From NCBI GenBank assembly GCA_020073465.1, contig JAIQFC010000001.1, positions 186,001 through 250,000 on the forward strand: a stretch of DNA of 64,000 bases, in the 5' to 3' direction. The stretch comes from Terriglobia bacterium (GTDB taxonomy: Bacteria > Acidobacteriota > Terriglobia > Terriglobales > Acidobacteriaceae). The notes beneath the pieces are model-generated. The model searched no databases and was not told the DNA's origin. It saw only the letters and a program-made list of their open reading frames with translations. Numbering within the stretch: position 1 is the stretch's first letter; the number at the start of each line of letters is the position of its first letter. Shown piece after piece: positions 18,931 through 26,095 of this stretch. Made by a program: the position numbers and the translations under genes.

Positions 18931-20250
18931 ATGGGGACCAAAAAACCAAAGTCCAGGCACAACTCCAGCGGCAACCGTCCGCGCAACGGGGCTTCTCGGT
19001 CGAAGCCCAACAACACAGGGGCGCGAAATAACGACCTCCGCACCTACTCCATCCCCGATTACCGCCTGGAGCATCCCGACTTCACCGTTCGCCAGCGCAT
19101 CGAGAAAGACCGCCACGGCGCCGAGCACGTCCATTACGAAGTCGAAGGCGACCTAAACGCGCCCGTCCCACCCATCCGCGACTCCAAGTATCTCGACAAG
19201 CAGCAGTCCATCGAGATCTACCGCTACATGCTGCTCAACCGCAAAATGGAGGTCGCGCTCGAAAACCTCTACAAGCAGGGCAAGGTCGTCGGCGGAGTCT
19301 ACTTCGGACTCGGCCAGGAAGCCTGCTCCTGCGCCTCTGCCTACGCGCTCGACAAAGACGACTGGTTCGCCCCCATGATCCGCAACCAGGGATCGCTGCT
19401 GGTCCGCGGCTTCGGCGCCAGCGTCACCATGATGCAGTACATGGCCAAAGCCGACTCGCCCACCAAGGGCCGCGACGGCACCTCGCACTTCGGCGACATC
19501 AAAAAGAACAACATGGTCTCGCCCATCTCCATGCTCGGCGATCTCATTCCTGTGATGTCGGGCGTCGCCCTCGGCGCGCGCCTCCAGGGACGCAATCTCG
19601 CCGTCATGACCTACATCGGCGATGGAGGCCAGTCCACCGGCGTCACCTACGAAGGCATCAACTTCGCCGCCGTGCAGAATCTAGGCCTCGTGCTCTTCGT
19701 CGAAAGCAATCTCTGGGCTTATTCGACGCCGTCGGAAATGCAGTACCGCTGCAAAGACCTCGCCGAACGCGCCATCGGATACGGCATCCCCGGCGTCATC
19801 GTCGACGGCACTGACGCCTGCCAGGTCTACGACGCCGCCCACGAAGCCGTCGAGCGCGCCCACCGCGGTGAAGGCCCCACGCTGATCGAAGCCAAGATGA
19901 TGCGCATGAAAGGCCACGCCATCCACGACGCCGCCAGCTACGTGCCGAAATCGATGTTTGATTTCTGGAAGAAGCGCGACCCGATCGTGCGCTTCGAGAA
20001 TTACCTGGTGAAAGAAAAGAAGTGGCTGACGCCGAAAGAGAATCAAGACCTGATCGCGGAAGTGGAGAGGATCATCGAGGAAGAGAGAGAAATCGCCGTA
20101 AACTCTCCCATGCCGACTCCAGAATCCGCAGAAGGCGGCGTCTTCTGCGAAGACGGCTGCCATGAAATCAAACCGAAGTACGGCATGCCGAAAGTGAAGA
20201 AGGGAATCGGCGGCTTCAAGCAGACAGAGGCGGCCGTGCATCTAAAGTGA
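18931..20250 (+). CDS. pdhA: 2-oxo acid dehydrogenase E1 component, alpha subunit
   Basis: 439 residues. A basic, Asn/Ser-rich N-terminal extension (about 40 residues) precedes the fold. YIGDGGQSTGVTYEGINFAA followed by VQNLGLVLFVESN is the thiamine-diphosphate/Mg2+ motif (GDG...N-type), and HAIHDAASYVPK is the phosphorylation-loop equivalent. It pairs with the beta subunit at 21455 to decarboxylate a 2-oxo acid and acylate the E2 lipoyl. Sequence alone cannot tell pyruvate from branched-chain 2-oxo acids; the split alpha/beta form is shared by both. A repeat-bracketed nuclease gene and an unrelated secreted protein lie between the two E1 genes, which is unusual. Confidence 0.88.
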   Translation: MGTKKPKSRHNSSGNRPRNGASRSKPNNTGARNNDLRTYSIPDYRLEHPDFTVRQRIEKDRHGAEHVHYEVEGDLNAPVPPIRDSKYLDKQQSIEIYRYMLLNRKMEVALENLYKQGKVVGGVYFGLGQEACSCASAYALDKDDWFAPMIRNQGSLLVRGFGASVTMMQYMAKADSPTKGRDGTSHFGDIKKNNMVSPISMLGDLIPVMSGVALGARLQGRNLAVMTYIGDGGQSTGVTYEGINFAAVQNLGLVLFVESNLWAYSTPSEMQYRCKDLAERAIGYGIPGVIVDGTDACQVYDAAHEAVERAHRGEGPTLIEAKMMRMKGHAIHDAASYVPKSMFDFWKKRDPIVRFENYLVKEKKWLTPKENQDLIAEVERIIEEEREIAVNSPMPTPESAEGGVFCEDGCHEIKPKYGMPKVKKGIGGFKQTEAAVHLK

Positions 20251-20321
20251 AGCGCGGCTGTGGATTCCTGGGTTACGCGTCACAGACGCTAGCGCGACTA
20301 TGTGGAATGCTCCTCCCAAGT

Positions 20322-20386
20322 GTCATCCCGAGCGGAGCAAGATGATTCGCAAAGCGAATCATTTTGCGCAGTCGAGGGACCTTGTG
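20322..20386 (+). repeat. Family A repeat, left flank of the GIY-YIG gene
   Basis: gtcatcccgagcggagcaag ... gcagtcgagggaccttgtg, with the stem atgattcgc (20342-20350), loop aaa, gcgaatcat (20354-20362). It is in opposite orientation to the copy at 20704-20766. Confidence 0.9.
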
Positions 20387-20405
20387 TTTGGCCGAGAGGA
20401 AGCAA

Positions 20406-20765
20406 ATGCGCCGCGAATATGTTTTCTACGTCTACATTATGCAAAGCGCCTCAAGACGGGCTCTGTACATAGGCATGACGAACAATCTTCGCAAACGCGT
20501 GTGGCAGCATCAGAATCACGCATTCGAAGGTTTCACCGACGACTACAACGCGACGCGCCTCGTATACTGGGAAAGTTTCGATGATGTCCGGAACGCGATT
20601 GATCGTGAGAAACAACTGAAGCGCTGGCGTCGCGAAAAGAAGATCTGGTTAATAGAGAGAAAGAATCCCGGCTGGAAGGATTTGGCAGCCGATTGGCATG
20701 AAACACAAGGTCCCTCGACTGCGGTGCTCGTTCACTCCGTGAACGAGCATCCTCGCTCGGGATGA
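20406..20765 (+). CDS. GIY-YIG nuclease (single domain, YhbQ/UPF0213-like) bracketed by inverted repeats
   Basis: 119 residues from the ATG at 20406. YVFYVYIMQSASRRALYIGM is the GIY-YIG motif in the variant VYI...YIG. It is followed by NNLRKRVWQHQN (catalytic Arg), YNATRLVYWESFDDVRNAID (catalytic Glu region) and REKQLKRWRREKKIWLI, the terminal helix with Lys/Arg; the fold is complete. The last residues (ETQGPSTAVLVHSVNEHPRSG and stop) are encoded by the right-hand repeat. Such mini-nucleases make single- or double-strand cuts; the cellular role of this subfamily is unknown. Its placement between two inverted family A repeats suggests that these repeats are its substrate or that gene plus repeats move together. 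Confidence 0.88.
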   Translation: MRREYVFYVYIMQSASRRALYIGMTNNLRKRVWQHQNHAFEGFTDDYNATRLVYWESFDDVRNAIDREKQLKRWRREKKIWLIERKNPGWKDLAADWHETQGPSTAVLVHSVNEHPRSG

Positions 20766-20766
20766 C
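20704..20766 (-). repeat. Family A repeat, right flank of the GIY-YIG gene (inverted)
   Basis: cacaaggtccctcgactgcg ... cctcgctcgggatgac is the reverse complement of the family A ends. The stem is tgctcgttcac (20725-20735), loop tcc, gtgaacgagca (20739-20749). The left and right copies share their ends exactly but not the stem. Confidence 0.9.
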
Positions 20767-20787
20767 ACAACCTTAGCGGCGCGAAGT

Positions 20788-21435
20788 ATGAACTGCTTCC
20801 TTAATGCGAGATGCTGTGCTCGGTTGAACAGCACTATTCTGCCGCTACTTTTTATCGCACTTACAGTGCCGGCCACTGGTCTCGCCCAGACTCAAGGCAA
20901 CCAAGAAAAGACGGCGATACCAAGCAATCAGCGGGTGACGATCGAGTTAGAGCGGTTCGATGAAGCAAGTGGAAAATTGTGGCTTCGGTTACGCAACTCG
21001 ACGGCCTGGGACATACGCATTCCGGTGGAGACGGCCTTTCCGGGTGAAAAGATTACAGGCGAGGTCGTGAAGTCAGCCAGGAGCCACAAGGATGGAGCGG
21101 AGGCACCCGTTCGGTACTATTTGGAGGAATTTAGCGTAAACAACCCATCGGCCGCCGCAAAATTACCGCCCGTTCCGAAGATACATCGTTACGATTTCCT
21201 CACCGAATGGTGGATCCCGAAGGGCGAGAGCATCCTATTCGTCGTGCCCAAAGAACGTCTCGCGATGAATGTCATGCTGTCGGTATCTCTGAGATATGAA
21301 TGGGAGGATCTGGGGCCGGAAGTCCTCGACGGTCCAGTCCACCTTGTCTACTTTCGAGGGATCGACTTGCCGGATGACGTGCAACTAAAGATCAATAGCA
21401 AATTCTGGAAGGACTGGACAGCACCGAAACCTTGA
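20788..21435 (+). CDS. Exported protein of unknown function
   Basis: 215 residues. An N-terminal hydrophobic signal (STILPLLFIALTVPATGLAQ) is preceded by a Cys/Arg-rich stretch; the true start may be a few residues later. The mature part is beta-rich (VTIELERFDEASGKLWLRLR and later VSLRYEWEDLG) and lacks recognised motifs. It sits between the GIY-YIG module and the E1 beta gene, 19 bp upstream of the latter, so it may be co-transcribed with it, though its content suggests it is a bystander. Confidence 0.65.
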   Translation: MNCFLNARCCARLNSTILPLLFIALTVPATGLAQTQGNQEKTAIPSNQRVTIELERFDEASGKLWLRLRNSTAWDIRIPVETAFPGEKITGEVVKSARSHKDGAEAPVRYYLEEFSVNNPSAAAKLPPVPKIHRYDFLTEWWIPKGESILFVVPKERLAMNVMLSVSLRYEWEDLGPEVLDGPVHLVYFRGIDLPDDVQLKINSKFWKDWTAPKP

Positions 21436-21454
21436 AACTCTGAAACCTGACTCT

Positions 21455-22426
21455 ATGCAACTAACCTACCTCGAAGCCATCCGCCAGGGAATCTGGGAAG
21501 AAATGGACCGCGACCCAACCGTCTTCTGCCTGGGCGAAGACATTGGCATTTACGGCGGCGCCTTCAAAGTCACCGACGGATTCATCGACCGCTTTGGACC
21601 CGAGCGCGTCATCGACACGCCCATCGCCGAGTCCGCCATCGTGGGCGCGGCCTTCGGAGCGTCGCTCACCGGCATGCGCCCCGTCGTCGAATTCCAGTTC
21701 ATGGACTTCATCGGCTGCGCCTTCAACCAGATCTCCAACATGGTCGCCAAGACGCATTACCTCTGGGGTGCGCCCGCCCCGCTCGTCCTCCGCGGCCCCA
21801 GCGGCGGATACGTCCACGGCGGCCCCTTCCACTCACAAAATCCCGAGATGTGGTTCGTCCACAATCCCGGCCTCAAAGTCATCTGCCCAGCCACGCCCTA
21901 CGACGCCAAAGGTCTGATCAAGGCCGCCATCCGCGACAGCAACCCCTGCATCTTCTTCGAACACAAATATCTCTACCGCCGCATCAAGGGAGAAGTTCCC
22001 GCGGAAGATTACGTCGTTCCCATCGGCAAGGCGAACATCGCCCGCGAAGGCCACGACCTGAGCGTGATCACCTATGCCGCGATGGTCCACACCGCGTTGG
22101 AGGCCGCCGAGGTTCTGAAGAACGACGGAATCGATCTTGAGATCCTCGACCTGCGCACCGTCTCGCCGCTTGATCGTGAAGCCATCGCGCAGACCGTGAA
22201 GAAAACCAACAAAGTCATCATCCTTCACGAACACTCTCGCACCGGAGGCCTGGCCGGAGAAATTGCCGCCATCATCAACGAAGAGGCGTTCGACGACCTC
22301 GATGGCCCCATCGTCCGCATCGCCGGCCTGGATTCCGCAGTCCCGTTTTCCCCTCCGCAGGAGCATCACTACCTGCCGAAGGTGGAAGACGTAGTCCGCG
22401 AAGCCCGCCGCCTGAAGGCATACTAG
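21455..22426 (+). CDS. pdhB: 2-oxo acid dehydrogenase E1 component, beta subunit
   Basis: 323 residues, normal length. MQLTYLEAIRQGIWEEMDRD, FCLGEDIGIYGGAFKVTDG, VIDTPIAESAIVGAAFGASL (ThDP-contact Glu) and the C-terminal AGLDSAVPFSPPQEHHYLPK are standard for E1 beta of the split type. It forms the alpha2beta2 decarboxylase with the subunit at 18931. It lies after the secreted protein and before the cytochrome c gene. Confidence 0.93.
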   Translation: MQLTYLEAIRQGIWEEMDRDPTVFCLGEDIGIYGGAFKVTDGFIDRFGPERVIDTPIAESAIVGAAFGASLTGMRPVVEFQFMDFIGCAFNQISNMVAKTHYLWGAPAPLVLRGPSGGYVHGGPFHSQNPEMWFVHNPGLKVICPATPYDAKGLIKAAIRDSNPCIFFEHKYLYRRIKGEVPAEDYVVPIGKANIAREGHDLSVITYAAMVHTALEAAEVLKNDGIDLEILDLRTVSPLDREAIAQTVKKTNKVIILHEHSRTGGLAGEIAAIINEEAFDDLDGPIVRIAGLDSAVPFSPPQEHHYLPKVEDVVREARRLKAY

Positions 22427-22431
22427 AAGTT

Positions 22432-22518
22432 GGTCTCATAAATGGTTTTGGGAAGGGCACGGCTTCGAGCCGTGCCGCTACCGGTCAAGAGGAATGCGGG
22501 CTTTAAGCCCCTGAGGGG
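22432..22518 (+). repeat. Partial copy of the MITE-like element at 2169
   Basis: ggtctcataaatggttttgg, then gggcacggcttcgagccgtgcc and gcgggctttaagcccctgagggg, repeat the order of 2169-2270. No right terminal inverted repeat is seen. Confidence 0.65.
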
Positions 22519-22568
22519 AACCGGCATCTTCCCTCGGAACTTTTGTGAGGCCAGTTCAAGTGAACCGG

Positions 22569-22847
22569 ATGAGCATGAGCACATGGAAGAGAGTCGCCGT
22601 AGTGAACATATCGGGACTCCTGGGAATCTTCGTATCGCTGTTCATCGTTCCAGATCGAACGCCGCTGTGGATGTGGGCTGTAACTTCAGTGGCTGTGCTG
22701 GCTCTGTTTAACTACATTGTCCTTACGCGCAAAAGCAAAAGCCCCAAGATTCCGGCCAACAAGAGCAGGCCTTGGGGCACCACGGCAATTGCATTCGGCC
22801 TGGGAGTGCTACTTCTTGAGATAGCCATGCGATATCTCCACAAATGA
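22569..22847 (+). CDS. Small two-helix membrane protein
   Basis: 92 residues from the ATG at 22569 (an upstream start at 22545 is possible). Hydrophobic segments lie at about residues 8-50 (VAVVNISGLLGIFVSLFIVP and LWMWAVTSVAVLALFNYIVL) and near the C-terminus (TAIAFGLGVLLLEIAMRYL), joined by a basic loop (RKSKSPKIPANKSR). No family was recognised. It lies between the E1 beta gene and the cytochrome c. Confidence 0.55.
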   Translation: MSMSTWKRVAVVNISGLLGIFVSLFIVPDRTPLWMWAVTSVAVLALFNYIVLTRKSKSPKIPANKSRPWGTTAIAFGLGVLLLEIAMRYLHK

Positions 22848-22935
22848 GAGCGCCTCGATCCCGTCCGCGACAGACTCGCGCCCAGCTAGCGCCTCACCCT
22901 CTCCATCTGCCACAATAATCAATTCCGGAGGCCCC

Positions 22936-23499
22936 ATGAGTAAGTTCATCCTCGGCATCATCGTCACCCTGCTCGTACTCATCCTCGGCGGACTCGGCAT
23001 CGCCACGCTCGGTTTCTTCCCCACCCACGCCAACGTCGCGCCACCGCATTGGGAGCGTCACTTGGCCAACGCTGCCGTAGACGCCTCGATGGAGCGCCAC
23101 GCCCCCCATGTCACCAACCCTCTGCCTCCTACCGACCAGAACCTGGAGGACGGCATGAAGCTCTACACCATGAACTGCGCCGTCTGCCATGGAGGCCTTG
23201 ATCGCAAGCCGGCCTCACTCGCCAATTCGTTTTATCCTCCAGCCCCGAATCTCGCGACCCATCCCCCCGACGATCCCGAGTGGCACATCTTCTACACCAT
23301 TCGCACCGGCATCCGCTACACCGGTATGCCCGCCTGGGACAAGACTCTGAGCGAACAGGACATCTGGAAAATCACGTCCCTGCTTTCTCACCTGGAGAAA
23401 CTCCCCGCGGGCGCGCAGGAGTACTACAAGACGAACTTTGGCGTTGTGCCGGGAGGCGATGAAAAGAAGGAAAGCGGAGGGAAACAAGGTCACGATTAG
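22936..23499 (+). CDS. Membrane-anchored class I cytochrome c
   Basis: 187 residues. One N-terminal membrane anchor (FILGIIVTLLVLILGGLGIA) precedes the heme-binding motif CAVCH at residues 81-85; the axial Met is likely M131 in RYTGMPAWDK. It is oriented to carry electrons on the periplasmic side of the membrane. ILGGLG and THANVAPPHWERHLA match a monoheme cytochrome family frequent in Acidobacteriota. Strong Shine-Dalgarno sequence gga ggccccatg upstream. It is placed among 2-oxo acid dehydrogenase genes but no direct link is evident. Confidence 0.9.
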   Translation: MSKFILGIIVTLLVLILGGLGIATLGFFPTHANVAPPHWERHLANAAVDASMERHAPHVTNPLPPTDQNLEDGMKLYTMNCAVCHGGLDRKPASLANSFYPPAPNLATHPPDDPEWHIFYTIRTGIRYTGMPAWDKTLSEQDIWKITSLLSHLEKLPAGAQEYYKTNFGVVPGGDEKKESGGKQGHD

Positions 23500-23711
23500 G
23501 CTGAAGCAATTCCTTAGGAACCTCCAGGCGAGAAGGGGAACTGCGTTCTCTGCGGTCGTTCTCCGCGAGCTCTGGGATCAGTTTTGTGGCCGCCGACCAA
23601 GCGAGGGATATGCCTGCGGCGTCGTAAACCCAACCCCAACTCCGTCACCCGCTATAATATTTGTTTGCATCCGGCCTTCTGTCGCAAACTGTGGGCCCAC
23701 GGAAGGAAATC

Positions 23712-24995
23712 ATGCCGACTGACATCATCATGCCCCAGATGGGCGAATCCATCGTTGAGGGCACTATTACCAAGTGGCTGAAGAAGCCCGGCGACAAGGT
23801 CCAGCGCGACGAACCGCTGTTCGAAATCTCCACCGACAAGGTCGACGCCGAAATCCCTGCGCCCGCCTCCGGTATTCTGCGCGAGATCAAGGTGTCGGAA
23901 GGCACGACCGTGGGCATCAACACGGTAGTTGGCACGATCGCGACCGACGGCGAGGCCGCTGCCGCACCCGCGAAGCCAGCCGCCCCGCCACCGAAAGAAG
24001 AGAAAAGAGAGGAAAAGAAAGCCGCTCCTGCCCCACCGCCCGCCGCAGCGCCCGCAGCAACTCACGAAGAGGATGAAGAGGCCCGCTCCTCCCCGCTGGT
24101 TCGCAAGATCGCCCGCGAGCACGGCATCAGCCTTTCGCAAATTTCCGGTACCGGCCTCGGCGGCCGCATCACCAAGCAGGACATTATGTCCTTCATCGAG
24201 CGCCAGTCGGCTGCTCCGGCGGCTGCGCCCAGTTCCACGCCCTCAGCTCCCGCGCCTGCCACGCCCCGGCCCGCCGCGCCCGCACCCTACCCCGGCGACC
24301 TCGTCCCCCTTACCAACATGCGCAAGATCATCGCGCAGCGCATGATCGAGTCGCGCCGCACCAGCGCCCACGTCCACTGCATGTACGAAGTGGATTTCAC
24401 CCGCATCGTCAACCTGCGCAACAAGCTCAAAGCCGGCTTTGAGCAGCGCCACGGTGTCCGCCTCACCTACATGCCCTTCTTCGTGCGCGCCGCCATCATC
24501 GGCCTGCAGCAGTGGCCTATCTGCAATGCCTCGCTCGAAGGCGACAACATCCGCTACCACCGCAACATCAACGTCGGCATCGCTGTCGCCCTCGACTGGG
24601 GGCTCATCGTCCCCGTCTTGAAGAACGCCGGAGACCTCAATTTCCTAGGCCTGCAGCGCGGCATCACAGACCTCGGCGAGCGCGCCCGCAACAAGAAGCT
24701 CAAGCCGGAGGATGTCGAAGGCTCCACCTTCACCGTCACCAATCCCGGCCAGTTCGGGGCCGTCTTCGGTCTGCCCATCATCAACCAGCCCAACTCAGCC
24801 ATCATGGGCGTCGGTGGCATCACCAAGCAGCCGCTGGTCGTCACCGACAGAGAAGGAAACGACTCCATCGCGATCCGGTCCGTGGTCCATCTGACCCTGG
24901 GCTACGACCATCGCCTGATCGACGGCGCCGTCGCCGACCAATTCATGGCATTGGTGAAGAAGAGCCTGGAGACCTGGAGCGAGGAGATCGGTTAA
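23712..24995 (+). CDS. 2-oxo acid dehydrogenase E2 (dihydrolipoyl acyltransferase)
   Basis: 427 residues from the ATG at 23712. One lipoyl domain (IIMPQMGESIVEGTITKWLK; lipoyl Lys at EISTDKVDAEIP, K43) is followed by a Pro/Ala linker, the peripheral subunit-binding domain (SSPLVRKIAREHGISLSQIS, residues about 125-162), a second Ala/Pro linker and the catalytic domain. This ends in LGYDHRLIDGAVADQFMAL with the HxxxDG active site (H400). It is the acyl acceptor for the E1 encoded upstream, with LpdA as E3 and LipB supplying the lipoyl precursor. The exact acyl group (acetyl, branched or succinyl) is not decided. Confidence 0.94.
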   Translation: MPTDIIMPQMGESIVEGTITKWLKKPGDKVQRDEPLFEISTDKVDAEIPAPASGILREIKVSEGTTVGINTVVGTIATDGEAAAAPAKPAAPPPKEEKREEKKAAPAPPPAAAPAATHEEDEEARSSPLVRKIAREHGISLSQISGTGLGGRITKQDIMSFIERQSAAPAAAPSSTPSAPAPATPRPAAPAPYPGDLVPLTNMRKIIAQRMIESRRTSAHVHCMYEVDFTRIVNLRNKLKAGFEQRHGVRLTYMPFFVRAAIIGLQQWPICNASLEGDNIRYHRNINVGIAVALDWGLIVPVLKNAGDLNFLGLQRGITDLGERARNKKLKPEDVEGSTFTVTNPGQFGAVFGLPIINQPNSAIMGVGGITKQPLVVTDREGNDSIAIRSVVHLTLGYDHRLIDGAVADQFMALVKKSLETWSEEIG

Positions 24996-25000
24996 CACTA

Positions 25001-25085
25001 GCCGCGGAGCGGCGAAGGAGTGCAGCCCACGGCGTAAGCCGTGGGTCGCCAGCGATCAAGCGCCAGCCCCAGCGGGGCGAAAGAA
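25001..25085 (+). repeat. Family C repeat
   Basis: gccgcggagcggc, then cccacggcgtaagccgtggg, then gccccagcggggcgaaag. It lies exactly at the border between the E2 gene and the phage-derived region. Confidence 0.75.
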
Positions 25086-25098
25086 TCCTGATTCCAGA

Positions 25099-25386
25099 TC
25101 ACTGAGGGCGCACACCAGATGGTTGCGAGCTGCTCTTCGCCCAGGTGGATGCATTCAGGCATTCCACCGTGCCGTCGATTATTTTCGAAATCCCGTCCTT
25201 AAATCTCTCCGGTTGGACAATTTCCCGCGCTGCGATGGCATCTGTCATGGCTAGCGCATTCTGCAGGAACGACATCGCCGCATCTTTCTTTTCGGCGCCG
25301 GACTTGCTTGCGAACAGCCCTTCAATTCCATTTACCAGTGCTGGGACAAACGCAATCCCCCGCAACAACTGCGACAAAAAGTTCAT
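25099..25386 (-). CDS. Small protein at the distal end of the phage-like operon
   Basis: 95 residues. A weak amphipathic or hydrophobic N-terminus (MNFLSQLLRGIAFVPALVNG) is followed by an alanine-rich helical body and a Ser/Gln-rich tail. A good Shine-Dalgarno (aggaggag) precedes the ATG at 25386. It is the last gene of the leftward set and lies next to a tail/hub cluster, so it could be a tail or lysis accessory, but no motif supports a specific role. Confidence 0.55.
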   Translation of the reverse strand: MNFLSQLLRGIAFVPALVNGIEGLFASKSGAEKKDAAMSFLQNALAMTDAIAAREIVQPERFKDGISKIIDGTVECLNASTWAKSSSQPSGVRPQ

Positions 25387-25570
25387 GGGTCCTCCTCCTG
25401 AAGCTCGTTCTTTTTACGCGTACCCCGGCATCGCACACGCGGATTCACGGCCGTGAATCGGCGCTGCGTGCACCAACTTGATTGCCTGAAATGCGCCGCT
25501 GAGTGGCTGGGAGCCGGCAGCTAACTCCACGTCCGCCTGATATGGTGCCTGACGCGCCGCGGGCTTCTTC

Positions 25571-26095
25571 TCACTGACGGCCCTGTCTCTGATCTTCCCT
25601 GGCGGACTGCGCCTTCTCTCGACGACTGTCTTCGCCCCGGATCCCGGTGCTTTCTTTGTCACGCGCCTTGATCATGTTCTTGATCTCAATCTGTCCATCG
25701 CGCAGCTCTCCAAGTTGCACTTCTGTGCGTATACGTCCTTCGGTGTTCGCTTCCGCAATCTGTTCCAGGCGCGTAACCCGCGTTTTGGTTGTCTCAATTT
25801 CCGTATCCTGTCTTGTCTTGTTGCGCGCATCCTGCAGAACGTAGCCCGTCAGAGAGAGTGCGATGGCGCCGATGGCGACTAGGGTTCGACCATCGAACCT
25901 CAGCAATCGCTCGTCTCTGGCCATTCTGGAGGCCGCCTGCAGCGAGTCCTGCAACGACCCTGCCAGCGCCTGCGTCTCCGCCAGCTTCCCGAGCACCTCT
26001 AGCTGAAAATCCTTGTCCGTATACTGCACCGAGGGCGGTTGCTTCCCCAAACCGGCACGCTGTCTCGGTTTGCCCACAATGTCATCGCTGTTCAT
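25571..26095 (-). CDS. Membrane protein with coiled-coil, phage tail region
   Basis: 174 residues. A central hydrophobic segment (TLVAIGAIALSLTGYVLQDA, residues about 72-90) is followed by a heptad-rich coiled-coil (TKTRVTRLEQIAEAN) and a very basic, Arg/Gln-rich tail. Its ATG overlaps the stop of the hub gene as ATGA (26092-26095), so the two are translationally coupled. The form could suit a spanin- or holin-like membrane component, but no sequence proof exists. Confidence 0.65.
   Translation of the reverse strand: MNSDDIVGKPRQRAGLGKQPPSVQYTDKDFQLEVLGKLAETQALAGSLQDSLQAASRMARDERLLRFDGRTLVAIGAIALSLTGYVLQDARNKTRQDTEIETTKTRVTRLEQIAEANTEGRIRTEVQLGELRDGQIEIKNMIKARDKESTGIRGEDSRREKAQSAREDQRQGRQ

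Noticed and set aside
25414-25662. 82-codon leftward frame overlapping the coiled-coil gene
   Set aside because: GTG start without Shine-Dalgarno, unusual composition and no family. A coding role cannot be excluded, because the 184 bp below it would otherwise be empty.
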